A stretch of 64,000 nt of DNA. Source: CAZTTH01 sp964615975. GTDB lineage: Bacteria; Verrucomicrobiota; Lentisphaeria; JABSQK01; JAJFLO01. The notes beneath the pieces were generated by a model. The model searched no databases. It saw nothing but the letters and a program-made list of their open reading frames with translations, and was not told the DNA's origin. A program made the translations under genes and the position numbers. This document shows, one piece after another, positions 8,382 through 18,062 of this stretch (within the stretch, counting starts at the first letter, position 1; each line of letters starts with the position of its first letter). The stretch covers positions 9,449 through 73,448 of the forward strand of contig CAZTTH010000018.1 in assembly GCA_964615975.1 (NCBI GenBank), given 5' to 3'.

Positions 8382-9127
8382 ATTTGATTGACCTTTTTAA
8401 TCCGATGTTAATAAATACTGCCATCCAATTGAAAATGTTGTCACAGCCGGATGATGAAACCTGTGGTCCAACCAGTTTGCATGCCGCATATAATTTTTTT
8501 AACGATCCGGTCACGCTCAAACAAGTCATCAAGGAAGTATCATATCTTGAGGAAGGAGGAACATCGACAGTATATCTTGGATGTCATGCCTTGAATCGGG
8601 GATATAAAGTGGAAATTTATACATATAATCTGAAAGTTTTCGACCCAACCTGGTTTCCTGGTAAACCAGATGTATTGATAAACAAATTAAAAGAGCAACT
8701 TCGTTATAAAAAAAGCCCGCGATTGCAACGAGAAACCAATGCCTATCTGGAGTTTATCGAGCGTGGTGGCACGATTATGTTCAAAGTCCTGAATGCGCGA
8801 TTATTAAAGAAATACTTTTCCCAGGGGATACCCATATTAGCGGTGTTGAATGCGACATATCTTTATGGGTGTTCACGAGAATTTGTCGGGCGCAATAATG
8901 TCATTATTGATGATAACATCAGGGGATACCCGGCGGCGCATTTTGTCGTCCTTTGCGGGTATCATAAGAACGGTAAGAATGTCATAGTTGCCGATCCCTA
9001 TAAAGAGAATCCCGTTTCACAGGATAATTATTACACTGTAGACCATGATCGACTCATCAATGCGATTTTGTTAGGGAATATAGCTTATGATTCCAGTCTG
9101 CTCATTATTTCTCCCCATCCTGCGTAA
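8378..9127 (+). CDS. C39-like papain-fold cysteine peptidase
   Basis: A 249-residue protein whose catalytic triad can be read: Cys29 in DDETCGPTSLHAAY, His188 in AAHFVVLCGY and Asp206 in VADPY. This is the C39-like papain fold; C39 enzymes classically cut double-glycine leader peptides. It starts with GTG overlapping the ABC ATPase stop (GTGA) and ends three bases before the ATP-grasp ligase gene, so the three are translationally linked. No signal peptide or membrane segment is seen, so it is probably cytosolic, unlike bacteriocin exporters where C39 is fused to the ABC transporter. Peptidases of this type beside RLAN-domain ligases have been proposed to trim or reverse peptide modification; that role is inference here. 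Confidence 0.8.
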   Translation: MNLIDLFNPMLINTAIQLKMLSQPDDETCGPTSLHAAYNFFNDPVTLKQVIKEVSYLEEGGTSTVYLGCHALNRGYKVEIYTYNLKVFDPTWFPGKPDVLINKLKEQLRYKKSPRLQRETNAYLEFIERGGTIMFKVLNARLLKKYFSQGIPILAVLNATYLYGCSREFVGRNNVIIDDNIRGYPAAHFVVLCGYHKNGKNVIVADPYKENPVSQDNYYTVDHDRLINAILLGNIAYDSSLLIISPHPA

Positions 9128-9130
9128 CCC

Positions 9131-10591
9131 ATGCGTTACATTATCATCATCAATAAACTGAAAGATTTCGAAACCAGGATCGATGGCCTTGATATTGTTG
9201 AGGCAAAATCCTATCTGAGTGATCCGTTATATTCGGAAATGCGCAATGTCAGAGTCTATAATCTCTGCCGTTCATACAGTTATCAAAGCACTGGATATTA
9301 TGTGTCCTTACTGGCGGAAGCTCGAGGGCACAAGGCAATTCCCAGTGTTACCACGCTTCAGGATCTCAAATCACAGACACTTGTTCGAGTTATTTCCGAT
9401 GATGTGGATCGATTGATTCAACAAAGCTTTAGTCGACTGAAATCTGAAAATTTTGAATTGTGTTTATATTTTGGCAATAATGTCTCGAAACGTTATGACA
9501 AGTTAAGCCGCCAGCTCTACAATCTTTTTCAAGCCCCATTGATGCGGGCGAAATTTAATTTCAATAAAAAATGGAATCTCCAGTACATCACGCCAATACC
9601 ACTTACTGAAATACCCGACCATCATAAATTGGTGATGATCGATATTGCCAAGACGTATTTTAGTCGCAAACGTCTTCGACTGGCGAAATTGCCAAAATTC
9701 AACTATGATCTGGCAATCTTGAATGATCCCATTTCCAAGCAGCCGCCATCCAATCCCAAAGCCATTCGTAAATTTATTGATTGCGCCGAATCATTGGGAA
9801 TGAGAACTGAATTGATCACCAAGGATGACTACAGCCAAATCCCTGAATTTGATGCGTTATTCATCCGTGAAACCACCTTCGTAAATCATTATACGTATCG
9901 TTTTGCCCGCCGCGCTCATGCGGAAGGATTGGTGGTGATAGACGATCCGCAATCCATCGTCCGCTGTACGAATAAGGTTTATATGGCTGAATTGTTTTCA
10001 CTCAATGATATCCCGATACCAAAGACCATGATTGTGCAAAAGGATAATCAAAAAATGGTGGAAGAAACATTGGGATTGCCATGTGTTCTTAAACAACCTG
10101 ACAGTTCCTTTTCACAAGGGGTAATTAAAGTCAGTGATCCGGTAAAATTAAAGGATGAGCTTGAACGCATGCTGGATGATTCGGATTTAATTTGTGCTCA
10201 GGAATTTGTCCCCACCCCTTTTGATTGGCGGGTGGGCATTCTGAATCGCAAGCCATTATATGTGTGCAAGTATTTCATGGCTCGTGGACATTGGATGATT
10301 TATAACTATGGAAAGTTAAAACAGGATCGGGTTGGAGATGCTGAAACCATACCCATTGAAGAAGCGCCTAAAAAAGTAGTGAAAACAGCATTAAAAGCTG
10401 CGAATCTGATCGGCAACGGTTTGTATGGTGTCGATCTCAAGGAAATCAATGGCAAGGTTTATGTTATTGAAGTCAATGATAACCCCTCCATCGATTATGG
10501 TATTGAAGATCGTATCCTCAAAGATGAGCTTTATAGGACTATAATGCTACATTTCCTTTATCAGATTGAGCATAAGAAAAATGGTCGTTAA
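9131..10591 (+). CDS. RLAN-domain RimK-like ATP-grasp ligase
   Basis: A 486-residue protein. The first 180 residues match the style of the RLAN domain (RimK-like ATP-grasp N-terminal; YIIIINKLKDF, then SYQSTGYYVSLLAEARGH). Residues about 200-480 are a RimK-type ATP-grasp fold: LPCVLKQPDSSFSQG (ATP-binding lysine and glycine loop), QEFVPTPFDWRVGIL, and the metal-binding VYVIEVNDNPSID near the C-terminus. Such enzymes join an amino acid or peptide to a carboxylate using ATP, as RimK adds glutamate to ribosomal protein S6. The close C39 peptidase and ABC ATPase suggest synthesis or tagging of a peptide followed by processing or transport. The substrate cannot be read from sequence. Confidence 0.85.
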   Translation: MRYIIIINKLKDFETRIDGLDIVEAKSYLSDPLYSEMRNVRVYNLCRSYSYQSTGYYVSLLAEARGHKAIPSVTTLQDLKSQTLVRVISDDVDRLIQQSFSRLKSENFELCLYFGNNVSKRYDKLSRQLYNLFQAPLMRAKFNFNKKWNLQYITPIPLTEIPDHHKLVMIDIAKTYFSRKRLRLAKLPKFNYDLAILNDPISKQPPSNPKAIRKFIDCAESLGMRTELITKDDYSQIPEFDALFIRETTFVNHYTYRFARRAHAEGLVVIDDPQSIVRCTNKVYMAELFSLNDIPIPKTMIVQKDNQKMVEETLGLPCVLKQPDSSFSQGVIKVSDPVKLKDELERMLDDSDLICAQEFVPTPFDWRVGILNRKPLYVCKYFMARGHWMIYNYGKLKQDRVGDAETIPIEEAPKKVVKTALKAANLIGNGLYGVDLKEINGKVYVIEVNDNPSIDYGIEDRILKDELYRTIMLHFLYQIEHKKNGR

Positions 10592-10633
10592 TACTCATCT
10601 GCATAATCAATGGAAAAGATAAATATCATCGTG

Positions 10634-13480
10634 CTACAATAACGCGACCAGGTCCTCGGCTGTAAGTCTGGTTTTGACTGCATTGTCTCCTTCAATCACA
10701 TCATTGAACAATTGTTGTTTTGCCTCCTGAATTGTCAGAACATTCTCTTCGACAGTGCCGATCATGGCCAGGCGGTAAGCAAAAACCGGTTTGTTCTGGC
10801 CAATTCGATGAGTGCGGTCAATTGCCTGTATTTCAACTGCCGGATTCCACCAGGGATCAAAGATGAAGACATAATCAGCTTTGGTTAAGGTCAATCCAGT
10901 ACCCGCCGCTTTGAGACTGAGAAGAAATACTGCCGGAACTGGTGAATCCTGGAATTCCCTGACCCTGTCCGTGCGCTTTTTCATGGAAGTTTCACCCGTG
11001 ATTTTGAAATGAGTAAATTGTCGTTCTACCAGGGAGTGTTCGATAATATCCAGTATCCCGGTAAATTGACTAAAGACTAAAACGGAATGTCCTTCTTCGC
11101 GAAGCTCCTGTAATTTTTCCATCAGATAATCCAATTTAGCCGAATATCCCTCTATCCCCGCAGATATACTGTCCAATTCGTCTCCAGCCTCGATTCGATT
11201 GATTTCGTCATCGCCATTTTTCTCTATGCTTTCGTCCCTTTCGTAGTCGTCATGGTTTTTTATCTTTGCCAATTCAGGATGACAACAAATCTGGCGTAAT
11301 CGTGTGATCCCAGCCAGAATTTCGATAACGCCAAATTGCTTTAAGGATGCTTTGATGGACATGAGTTCTTCGCGATATCGATGCTCCTGGATTTCACTCA
11401 TGGGTATCAGTATGGTTTCAATGGTTCGGGGCGGCAGTTCCGGAGCAACCTGATCTTTGGTTCGTCGCAACATCAGGGGGGCTATCTTTCCTGCCAGTTT
11501 GCCATGCCGGCCGCGCTCAGAGCCATAGTGTTCCTTGAATTGTGACTCGCTTTCCAGATAGCCTGGATTAAGAAAATCAATAATCGACCAAAGATCGCTT
11601 AACTTATTTTCCAATGGGGTGCCGGTCAACGCGATTCGATGGGTCCCATTCAACGACTTAATTGCACTGGTAATATCGGTTCCGGGATTTTTTATCTGTT
11701 GCGCTTCATCGAGAATCAGGCAGGTGAAGCGGGTTTGCTGTAAACGTTCCTGATCAAGGCGAACGACAGCATAAGTAGCGATCAAAACCTCCCAATGATC
11801 TTTATCAGAAAAAATCTGCTGTCTCTTTTCCGGTATTCCGACATATGCGATCAAGCGTAATTCCGGGGTGAACACCTTGCCCTCATGCAGCCAGACATTG
11901 ACCACGGATGCGGGACATACCACCAATGCGCTGAAATTATCCATACTACGTTTCTTTAGTTGAGCTAAAAAACCTAGGGTTTGCAAGGTTTTTCCCAATC
12001 CCATGTCATCGGCTAACAAGCAGCCCATACCATAATGGAATCTTTGATTCAAAAACTCTATTCCTTCTTTTTGATATGGGCGGAGCATGGAATCGATTTC
12101 AGCGGAATAGGAAATCTGTGGAGCTTGACCACTGGCAATGATCCTTTCCGCCAACTGTTTTGCTGATTGATGTATCCGAATATCCGGAACTTGATTGAGG
12201 GATCGTATAATTCGATTCGCTTGAAGATTAGATAGCCGCTGAGTTCCTAACTCGAGATCGACATCTGCCAATTGTTGTTTAATTTGCTTGAAGAAATTGG
12301 AATCAAGGCGCAACCATTGCCCCTCGCGAGTACGGTGAAATTCTCCCGCTTGGTCCTGCATCAACGCGTAATCAAGATCGAATTGCGATAGGACTTTGCC
12401 ATTCCGTCGGCAACCAACCTCAATATCGTACCAGCCAGAGCCGGAGCGTAAAGTCAAATTGAGTTCAATTGGAGTATCTTCGGTGAATAAAGTTTGGAGT
12501 ATCGGATCAATATGAAAGGGGATGGTGCCGGACAGCTTTTGCCAAATCCGGTAGAGCATTGCCATATTGTCAGTGGTTCCAGCTATCCGATGATGACGTT
12601 TAGTGGTTGCGTTCGGCAAATATTGTATTTGATTCAGAATGTTATAAATATGATGAAGATCATGAAACTCATAATGAATAACTTCAAATTCTGTACCATG
12701 ACGGATTAATCGCGCGGGAAATGGAGTGTCTGGTGAGCCTAATTCAATGGTCAATGAACCAATTTGGAGGGCAATCAAAACATCGGCGCCATCGCTTATC
12801 AATTCGATCCTGGCGGTTTCGGGTTTTGAGATGCGGCGAACCGACGGTCCCTCAAGCAGATCAAGTCGATTGTGGAGCAGGGCGGGGAGGTGATCAGTCA
12901 ATTTATCCGTGGGGACAAGTGGATCTTGTTTGCTAAAAATTTGCTCCATGATCGCGGCCGGCAAAGGATATTCAAACTCATAAAGCTTTCCGTGTACCTG
13001 AATGAGTACTTGGTTTCCCTTACGCGTTCTGCTGGTTTCATAAAAGGCGCAACTGGTTCCATCTGAAGAGGTGATAACGGCGCTAAGTCTTGACTGAGCA
13101 CCCAGGCACTCGAGCGCAAATTTAACATTAACTTTTGGGATACTCAGAGAATATGAACTTTGGGTGGATTTTTCGATAAAACGATCTGGAACATCGCGCC
13201 ATTTTTCCAGCCATTGCTGCACCCGGATGCGACTCAACTTAATAACTTGCAAATTACTGATGAGGAGGTGGGATTTATTAATCTCCGGCCAGAGTTGTTT
13301 AAGAAGTCTCTGATCGGTCTCATTCCATTCCGGGGAAGATTCACCACTGCTATTTCGGCTAAAATTATAGAGATCCTGAATCCGCAAGAGTTGACGATAT
13401 TCGCCTTCGCATTCATAGATGCGCAGAATTACTTCGTGTTCTGAATGGGTAAAATCAAGTTCAGCAATCAGTATCTTCAT
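10634..13480 (-). CDS. SNF2-family DNA translocase/helicase
   Basis: A 948-residue Swi2/Snf2 ATPase. The C-terminal half has the two RecA lobes: LLADDMGLGKTLQTLGFL (Walker A, about residue 490), LILDEAQQIKN (DEAQ), LTGTPLENKL, and VFSQFTGILDIIE followed by LKAAGTGLTLTKADYVF and IDRTHRIGQ. The N-terminal 450 residues are not recognised; bacterial SNF2 proteins usually carry an accessory region there. No methylase or nuclease domain is fused. It converges with the RimK-like gene on its left with only 42 bases between, and is divergent from the hybrid kinase on its right. It could be a general DNA translocase in transcription or repair. Confidence 0.9.
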   Translation of the reverse strand: MKILIAELDFTHSEHEVILRIYECEGEYRQLLRIQDLYNFSRNSSGESSPEWNETDQRLLKQLWPEINKSHLLISNLQVIKLSRIRVQQWLEKWRDVPDRFIEKSTQSSYSLSIPKVNVKFALECLGAQSRLSAVITSSDGTSCAFYETSRTRKGNQVLIQVHGKLYEFEYPLPAAIMEQIFSKQDPLVPTDKLTDHLPALLHNRLDLLEGPSVRRISKPETARIELISDGADVLIALQIGSLTIELGSPDTPFPARLIRHGTEFEVIHYEFHDLHHIYNILNQIQYLPNATTKRHHRIAGTTDNMAMLYRIWQKLSGTIPFHIDPILQTLFTEDTPIELNLTLRSGSGWYDIEVGCRRNGKVLSQFDLDYALMQDQAGEFHRTREGQWLRLDSNFFKQIKQQLADVDLELGTQRLSNLQANRIIRSLNQVPDIRIHQSAKQLAERIIASGQAPQISYSAEIDSMLRPYQKEGIEFLNQRFHYGMGCLLADDMGLGKTLQTLGFLAQLKKRSMDNFSALVVCPASVVNVWLHEGKVFTPELRLIAYVGIPEKRQQIFSDKDHWEVLIATYAVVRLDQERLQQTRFTCLILDEAQQIKNPGTDITSAIKSLNGTHRIALTGTPLENKLSDLWSIIDFLNPGYLESESQFKEHYGSERGRHGKLAGKIAPLMLRRTKDQVAPELPPRTIETILIPMSEIQEHRYREELMSIKASLKQFGVIEILAGITRLRQICCHPELAKIKNHDDYERDESIEKNGDDEINRIEAGDELDSISAGIEGYSAKLDYLMEKLQELREEGHSVLVFSQFTGILDIIEHSLVERQFTHFKITGETSMKKRTDRVREFQDSPVPAVFLLSLKAAGTGLTLTKADYVFIFDPWWNPAVEIQAIDRTHRIGQNKPVFAYRLAMIGTVEENVLTIQEAKQQLFNDVIEGDNAVKTRLTAEDLVALL

Positions 13481-13838
13481 GGGTGCAATTTTTTAATTTG
13501 GAAAAGTATTTCGTTATAACTCAATAATGAATTCAAACAGTAGAGGAATCAAATAAGTAATTCGATTAGTTTCGAGCCCAACTTTTTCCTGGGAACAAAC
13601 CGCACTTGAGCTCTACTTTGTTTATCATTCCGTCATACCGGGGAAAAATTTTGCCAGATATCATATCGATGGATGGCCTGCCTGATGATCACAAAATCAT
13701 AGAGGCAGAATTCTATAATCGAATATTTCCATCAAGCGCTATTTGCCACGCCGCATATGCGCAAGTATTTATATCTCCAGTCAGCAGCATTATGTCCTTA
13801 AGATATTCCCCTAACTTCAATCAGGAGTATAACATTCG
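13481..13838. other. divergent intergenic region
   Basis: About 360 bases between a minus-strand SNF2 gene and a plus-strand hybrid kinase, so promoters for both should lie here. An 84-codon open frame crosses the kinase start but has no ribosome binding site and no family resemblance, so it was not called. Just before the kinase ATG the sequence reads CAGGAG at 13822-13827, a usable ribosome binding site. Nothing else stands out. Confidence 0.4.
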
Positions 13839-16217
13839 ATGGATCGTATTAATGGGATAATTTTTAATGCCAATGATCAGATTCGATCTTTCTTTGACGC
13901 GGGAATTAAAAACAGCTTTCCGAGTTGTCAATTACATGCCTCGGATTTCTCTGCAGATCCCACCATGTTAGCTTCCCTGAATCCAGGGTTCTTTATCATT
14001 TGTCTGGAGCGCTTGGAACAGTTTACTGCACTCCGCCCGGTTATCGATTCGCACCCTTTCGCCAAGTTGCCAATATTGTTCCATTTTGCGACGGAATCAC
14101 TTTGTTCCCTTCTAGATGGGGATCATGCCGATCGTATCATTGATTTCATGACCCCGCCGCTACGCGCAGAAGTTTTATCTGGCAGAATCAAACATTTTAG
14201 GACTGTTATTGAGCTGACCCATAAATTACAACACGAAATGATTGAGCGCGGAAAAATGAATGTGTTATTGACTGATGAAAAAAAATATGCTGAAAGTTTG
14301 ATAAATAGTTCGACTGATATGATCATCGCGGTGGACCTTGAGCGCCATATTTATGAGTTCAATAAACGGGCACAGGAAATATTTGGCTATACCAAGGATG
14401 AAATCTTGGGTAAACCGGTAGATATGCTTTATGCCTATCTCGATCAGTCTAAATGTGTTTATGAAAACACGGTGAAAAATAAACGTTACACTGCGGAGGT
14501 TATCAATCGTCGTAAAAACGGCGATTTATTTCCGGTTATTATTTCCGCCTCAGTACTGGTGGAGAAGGGAGGGAAGGTACTGGGCACAATGGGTATTTCA
14601 AGAGATATTTCTGAATCAAAACGAGTTGAACTTGAATTACAGAAAGCCAAAAATCAGGCGGAAACCGCAAATCGAGCCAAAAGTGAATTTTTAACCCATA
14701 TGTCCCATGAGTTACGGACGCCAATGTCGAGTATTATTGGATTTACCGAATTGATGCGCGACTATTTGGCTGACAAACCCGAACCGATGGATTTTCTCCA
14801 AACCATCGAACGTAACAGCCGACACTTGTTGCGCATGATCAATGAAATACTTGATCTTGCCCGCATCGAAAGCGGTAAGTTAACCATCCAAAAAGATCGC
14901 TATCAGACGTATCTGTTGGTAAAGGATGTGTACAACTTATTGGTGGGAAACGCGGTTCGTAAAAACATCAACATAAACATTGAAGCGCAATCAAATTTTC
15001 CCGAATATATTTACACGGACAGCACCCGGGTCATACAATGTTTGGTTAATTTGGTAGGCAACGCCATAAAATTTACTCCCCAAGGAGGAAAAATTCATAT
15101 TCTGCTGGACTTTGACTGCCAAGGCGATAATCCCAATATGCGATTTCATATCTCCGATACGGGTATCGGAATAGCCCCGGCATACCTGGATAAAATCATG
15201 CTCCCATTTGAACGCGGAAAAATGGCTGACCAATTTGAAGGCACGGGATTGGGATTGACAATTACTAAAAGGATCGCGGCATTATTGGGCGGAGATCTGA
15301 AAGTAAGCAGCATGGAGAACTCTGGCAGCACTTTTATTTTATCCCTGGATTCAGGGATCGAATCTTTGTCCGGAATTGAGTTAATAGATCTGCCAACCGC
15401 AATGCTGAAGGCGGACAAGGTCATTCGCGATCAACATGATAGTGAAATCGCCCGCCACACCACGATTCGCGGAAAAATACTCCTTGCTGATGATAATCCA
15501 GATTTACAAAAACTCCTGGATTGCTTTCTTAAGCGCGCCGGAGCTGAAGTTGAAATCGCAGGCACTGGGAAACAAGCCTTGGAATATGCGCTCACCAAGG
15601 AGTATGACTTGATCATTATGGATATGCGGCTTCCTGAGCTTAATGGCTCTGAAGTCGTCAGGGAACTTCGCAAACAAGGATTCATAAAACCCATAATCGG
15701 TTTGACGGCTTCGGTACACAATGACGATTTTCAAGCCTTTCTTAACTCAGGCTGTGATGATTGCGCCTTAAAGCCAATATCGCAAATGGATCTGGTTCAA
15801 TTGGTTAGAAAATGGCTGAAAAGCGGCTACACCATGTTTGATCCATCCTTGTATGATCGTGAGAATCATAGCGTGAACGAAGATGCTGCTGCCAGTGAAA
15901 CACATGAAAATTCGCCCATATTTTCATCGTATCATGATGATCCCAGTATGCATGAAATTCTCTTAGGATATGTAAAAGGATTGCCGGGGAAATGGGAAAA
16001 TATGATGAATGCGCTACATCGCAATGATTTGGATTGTTTTACTAAAATTGCACATGGATTACATGGTTCAGGTGGTGGATTTGGATTTACATTGATTAGT
16101 GAATGCGCGGAGCAAATCGAGACCCAAATAAAAACAGATCCCCACTCACAAGAAATCAAAGCACTTCTGATTCAGTTCAAAAAGTTGATAGAGCGCATTA
16201 ATCGTGCCTATCCTTGA
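13839..16217 (+). CDS. hybrid sensor histidine kinase (pseudoREC-PAS-HisKA-HATPase-REC-HPt)
   Basis: A 792-residue cytoplasmic sensor with no transmembrane segment. Residues 1-120 resemble a receiver domain that lacks its acceptor Asp and conserved Lys. A PAS domain follows (about 150-265; IYEFNKRAQEIFGYTKDEIL). The HisKA H-box FLTHMSHELRTPM places the phosphorylated His at 290. HATPase boxes GNAIKFTPQGG, DTGIGIAP and GTGLGLTI are intact. A true receiver comes next, with acceptor Asp595 (LIIMDMRLPEL), and then an HPt domain with His739 (AHGLHGSGGGFG). The protein therefore holds the complete His-Asp-His part of a phosphorelay, and its final receiver must be on another protein. It precedes a second kinase on the same strand by about 125 bases. 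Confidence 0.92.
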   Translation: MDRINGIIFNANDQIRSFFDAGIKNSFPSCQLHASDFSADPTMLASLNPGFFIICLERLEQFTALRPVIDSHPFAKLPILFHFATESLCSLLDGDHADRIIDFMTPPLRAEVLSGRIKHFRTVIELTHKLQHEMIERGKMNVLLTDEKKYAESLINSSTDMIIAVDLERHIYEFNKRAQEIFGYTKDEILGKPVDMLYAYLDQSKCVYENTVKNKRYTAEVINRRKNGDLFPVIISASVLVEKGGKVLGTMGISRDISESKRVELELQKAKNQAETANRAKSEFLTHMSHELRTPMSSIIGFTELMRDYLADKPEPMDFLQTIERNSRHLLRMINEILDLARIESGKLTIQKDRYQTYLLVKDVYNLLVGNAVRKNININIEAQSNFPEYIYTDSTRVIQCLVNLVGNAIKFTPQGGKIHILLDFDCQGDNPNMRFHISDTGIGIAPAYLDKIMLPFERGKMADQFEGTGLGLTITKRIAALLGGDLKVSSMENSGSTFILSLDSGIESLSGIELIDLPTAMLKADKVIRDQHDSEIARHTTIRGKILLADDNPDLQKLLDCFLKRAGAEVEIAGTGKQALEYALTKEYDLIIMDMRLPELNGSEVVRELRKQGFIKPIIGLTASVHNDDFQAFLNSGCDDCALKPISQMDLVQLVRKWLKSGYTMFDPSLYDRENHSVNEDAAASETHENSPIFSSYHDDPSMHEILLGYVKGLPGKWENMMNALHRNDLDCFTKIAHGLHGSGGGFGFTLISECAEQIETQIKTDPHSQEIKALLIQFKKLIERINRAYP

Positions 16218-16343
16218 GCATTTTGAAGAAAAAAACTTTACCATCAAAAAGCAAAATTATAGTTCACAACTCAACTTAATTTGAACACGCAATTATCAGG
16301 ACCGATAACCCGATATTTGATATCTATATCCATAAGGTAAACC

Positions 16344-17963
16344 GTGATGAAGACCGAATTGTTACCCCGCGCAGAATTGTTGCATAAATTAAAGGACCTC
16401 AAACAACAAAAGGCCAAATTAGAGAAAAACGAAAGCAAATACCAAGATACTCTGCAGACCGCAAAAAAGGTCAATACCTACTATCAATTCCTATTTGAAA
16501 GAACCAGTGATGGGTATGCATTATGTGAGATTCTCTTTAATCAGAAAAAGAAACCTGAAAATTTTCGCTATCTCAACGTTAATCCCGCTTTTCTCAGTTT
16601 AACCGGACTCGATGCCGCATCGGTAGTGGGGCATACTGCTGTCGAGGTGCATGGCAGGGTTGAGCCGGTTATGCTGGCTATTTTTGAGCAATTATTGACC
16701 ACCGGAAAAGCGAATAATCGGCAGGTTTTTTTCCCTGAATTTGGAAAACATTTTGAACTGGCCGTGTTTGCGCTTGATGAACGGCAGGTCATAACGCTCT
16801 ACACCGATATTACAGAAGAGACATTATCGAAAGAAGAAATACAGAATTCCCATAAACTGCGCTCGATTGGTATATTGTCACGGGGCATTGCCCATGATTT
16901 TAATAACCAACTTACGGGAATTCTCGGTAATATTTCGTTATTAAAATTCCAAATGACATCAGATCACACCCTATTAAAATATCTCGAAGATGCGGAATTT
17001 GCGGTATTTCGGGCACGCGATCTGGCAAATCAATTATTGACATTTTCTGATACTCAAAGGAACTTACAGATCCCGCAATCATTGAGTCAACTACTTCAGG
17101 ATATAATATCGTTTGTCCTGAGTGGCAGTAAAACCTCGATCAAACTCCAGATTTCTAATCAGCTATGGCATTGTAATATCGATGAAGGAGAATTTTATCA
17201 GGTCATCAGTAATTTGATTACCAACGCGCAACAAGCAATGCCGCCCCATGGGATCCTGGATATCCAGGCACAAAACGTGATTTTTGACCGCGATTCAGGT
17301 GGTGGACCAGGGAGCGGCAATTTTGTTGCGATATCAGTGAAAGATCAAGGAAGCGGAATTGCGGAAGAAATCGCGGATAAGATATTCGAACCCTACTTCA
17401 GTACGTCTGGAAATCGTGCTGGATTGGGGTTATCGATTGTGAAATCGATTGTTGATAAATACAATGGCCAGATCTCATTCAAGACCAAAATCGGGAGGGG
17501 GAGCACATTTACCGTCTACTTCCCCGCCACCCAGGAAGATCATGCACAGTCAATTGCACCGGTCATAAGTACCACTTCTAATCCGGAGGATCATTCGATT
17601 CTGGTAGTTGATGACGACAGAATCATACTTTCCTTTGTTTCCCGCATGTTAGGAGGCAAGGGATTCAAAGTTGATACCTGTATTGATGGCGATGTTGCAT
17701 TCACGAAATTCAAGTCCGCCTTGATGAAGAAAAAATACGACGTTGTCATCGTTGATTTAACCATACCGGGGAGTGTGAGCGGCAGTGATCTGATGGCAAA
17801 ACTTCTATCCCATGATCCGGGAATCAAGGGGATTGTTTCCAGTGGTTATTATTATGATGAAATCATTACTGATTATCGCGATTATGGCTTTAATGGCGTG
17901 CTAAAAAAACCCTATGATGCCAATGACTTAAGTACTGTGATCGATCAGGTTTTAAGTGAATAA
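16344..17963 (+). CDS. PAS sensor hybrid histidine kinase with C-terminal receiver
   Basis: A 539-residue soluble protein. An N-terminal coiled coil (residues 5-45, Lys/Glu-rich) leads into a PAS domain (about 50-165). The H-box has GIAHDFNNQLTGILGN with the phospho-acceptor His184, the form found in HisKA kinases related to NtrB-like hybrids. HATPase motifs are SNLITNAQQAM, DQGSGI and AGLGLSIVKSIV. The C-terminal receiver has paired acidic residues (ILVVDDDR) and acceptor Asp471 (VVIVDLTIPG). No DNA-binding output domain is present. It lies just downstream of another hybrid kinase on the same strand and faces a third on the opposite strand; partners cannot be assigned by sequence. The start ATG at 16344 or the next codon both work. 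Confidence 0.9.
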   Translation: MMKTELLPRAELLHKLKDLKQQKAKLEKNESKYQDTLQTAKKVNTYYQFLFERTSDGYALCEILFNQKKKPENFRYLNVNPAFLSLTGLDAASVVGHTAVEVHGRVEPVMLAIFEQLLTTGKANNRQVFFPEFGKHFELAVFALDERQVITLYTDITEETLSKEEIQNSHKLRSIGILSRGIAHDFNNQLTGILGNISLLKFQMTSDHTLLKYLEDAEFAVFRARDLANQLLTFSDTQRNLQIPQSLSQLLQDIISFVLSGSKTSIKLQISNQLWHCNIDEGEFYQVISNLITNAQQAMPPHGILDIQAQNVIFDRDSGGGPGSGNFVAISVKDQGSGIAEEIADKIFEPYFSTSGNRAGLGLSIVKSIVDKYNGQISFKTKIGRGSTFTVYFPATQEDHAQSIAPVISTTSNPEDHSILVVDDDRIILSFVSRMLGGKGFKVDTCIDGDVAFTKFKSALMKKKYDVVIVDLTIPGSVSGSDLMAKLLSHDPGIKGIVSSGYYYDEIITDYRDYGFNGVLKKPYDANDLSTVIDQVLSE

Positions 17964-18062
17964 GTACGCTCTGGAAAATCCTCGCCGGCGTCTGTAGTTC
18001 CCAGTCAGCGTCCCGTCAGGAGATTGTTGCGTTAATCTACTCAGGTGCCCAGGGTGTGGCAA

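Noticed and set aside
13606..13860. 84-codon plus-strand open frame overlapping the hybrid kinase start
   Set aside because: No ribosome binding site, no recognisable family and an overlap with the strong kinase start.
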